Source of the DNA: Pseudomonas sp. PA15(2017)
GTDB taxonomy: Bacteria > Pseudomonadota > Gammaproteobacteria > Pseudomonadales > Pseudomonadaceae
Reading direction: 5' to 3'
Assembly: GCF_001945395.1 (NCBI RefSeq)
Contig: NZ_MSXV01000055.1
Coordinates: 1-58,322, forward strand
Length of the DNA: 58,322 nt
Positions 57,878 through 58,322 of this stretch are shown here, piece after piece. Numbering within the stretch: position 1 is the first letter of the stretch; every line of letters begins with the position of its first letter. The translations under genes and the position numbers were made by a program. Under the pieces are notes generated by a model. That model saw only the letters and a list, made by a program, of their open reading frames with translations. It did not search any database and was not told the DNA's origin.

Positions 57878-57896
57878 CGGCTCCTGAGCGGAGCCG
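57878..57896 (+). terminator. Hairpin between dctP and dctQ
   Basis: CGGCTCC and GGAGCCG pair around TGAGC, without a T-run. Such hairpins protect the upstream dctP message or attenuate, giving more binding protein than membrane subunits. Confidence 0.5.
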
Positions 57897-58006
57897 CCGC
57901 CCGCTTCACCGACACTGCCCCCGCAGGCTGCAGCACCGCTGCCGAGCCCCGGATGCGGCTGTCTCTTACGTCGCTTCGCGACCGCTCTTATACACGGAGA
58001 TAACCC

Positions 58007-58322
58007 ATGCACGCTGTCGCTCGTGTCTGGAACAAAGCCGAAGAGATGATGGTGGCGTTCCTGCTTGCAGGCATGACCCTGGTCACCTTCTCGTACGTGG
58101 TGTTCAACAACCTCTACGGTGTTTTCTACGCCCTGGGCGATACGCTGCCGTTCGGCGGCGATGCCATGTTCGCCATCGGCGACGGCATCCTCTACGTCGC
58201 CCAAGAAATGACCTGGAGCGTGGCCCTGACCAAGGCCATGTTCGGCTGGCTGATCTTCGTCGGCCTGGCCTGGGGCGTGCGCATCGGTGCGCACATCGGC
58301 GTCGACCTCTTGGTGCGCCTGT
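58007..58322 (+). CDS. dctQ: TRAP transporter small permease DctQ, N-terminal part
   Basis: The frame starts at ATG 58007 with GGAGATAA upstream and runs off the end of the window after 105 codons. Two long hydrophobic segments are seen, MMVAFLLAGMTLVTFSYVVF (about 14-33) and FGWLIFVGLAWGVRIGAHIG (about 79-98), as expected for a four-helix DctQ. dctM should follow outside. Confidence 0.9.
   Translation, partial: MHAVARVWNKAEEMMVAFLLAGMTLVTFSYVVFNNLYGVFYALGDTLPFGGDAMFAIGDGILYVAQEMTWSVALTKAMFGWLIFVGLAWGVRIGAHIGVDLLVRL

Overview
The window is chromosomal DNA from a Pseudomonas (Gammaproteobacteria). It is GC-rich and densely coding. It carries genus markers such as retS, fis beside dusB, amgRS, the rimABK cluster, REP palindromes of the usual Pseudomonas form, and vanillate and 4-hydroxybenzoate genes. 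From memory, two blocks match Pseudomonas aeruginosa gene order: accC-hyp-prmA-hyp-dusB-fis-purH-purD-retS (about 1-11,100) and pckA-hslO-PAP2-hslR-rimABK-LD-carboxypeptidase-amgS-amgR-tex-thioesterase-gshA (about 15,600-34,100). In P. aeruginosa these lie apart, and rml/dct forms a third block, so the species is not P. aeruginosa. I do not name a species.

Layout. 1-11,100: end of accC, a DUF4272 protein, prmA, a zinc-ribbon/DUF3426 membrane protein, dusB-fis, purH, purD and the hybrid sensor retS. 11,100-15,600: a LysR regulator overlapping tail to tail with an MFS-like carrier, then recQ with 17 perfect copies of a 7-bp tandem repeat just before its start. 15,600-34,600: pckA, hslO, a PAP2 phosphatase, hslR, rimA-rimB-rimK, an S66 carboxypeptidase, a large MASE1-PAS-GGDEF-EAL protein, amgS/amgR, tex, a thioesterase, gshA and an RMF-like protein. 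34,570-48,400: a phenolic-acid island made of a MarR regulator, fcs, vdh, ech, an Rsm-type small RNA, a decayed transporter, vanK, vanA, vanB, a GNAT enzyme, vanR, a DUF4345 protein, pobR and pobA. 48,400-58,322: a DUF411 protein, a zinc metallopeptidase, rmlBACD (dTDP-L-rhamnose), dctBD and the start of the dctPQ(M) TRAP transporter.

How the genes work together. Fcs, Ech and Vdh turn ferulate and p-coumarate into vanillate and 4-hydroxybenzoate. VanAB and PobA turn those into protocatechuate. VanK probably brings substrate in. VanR has two matching operators, one before vanA and one before vanK, and a palindrome overlaps the -35 of ech. DctBD, with a visible sigma-54 promoter and upstream inverted repeat, should control C4-dicarboxylate uptake.

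The most interesting item is an unannotated small RNA at about 40318-40430. It has four GGA motifs, mostly in hairpin loops, an intrinsic terminator, and a half-conserved GacA box about 65 bases upstream of the likely start. It looks like an RsmX/Y/Z RNA, in the same window as RetS, the sensor that controls this pathway. Other points are two related inverted-repeat elements flanking amgR, an intrinsic terminator between amgR and amgS, the recQ leader repeat, and a six-hairpin intergenic element at 35194-35393.
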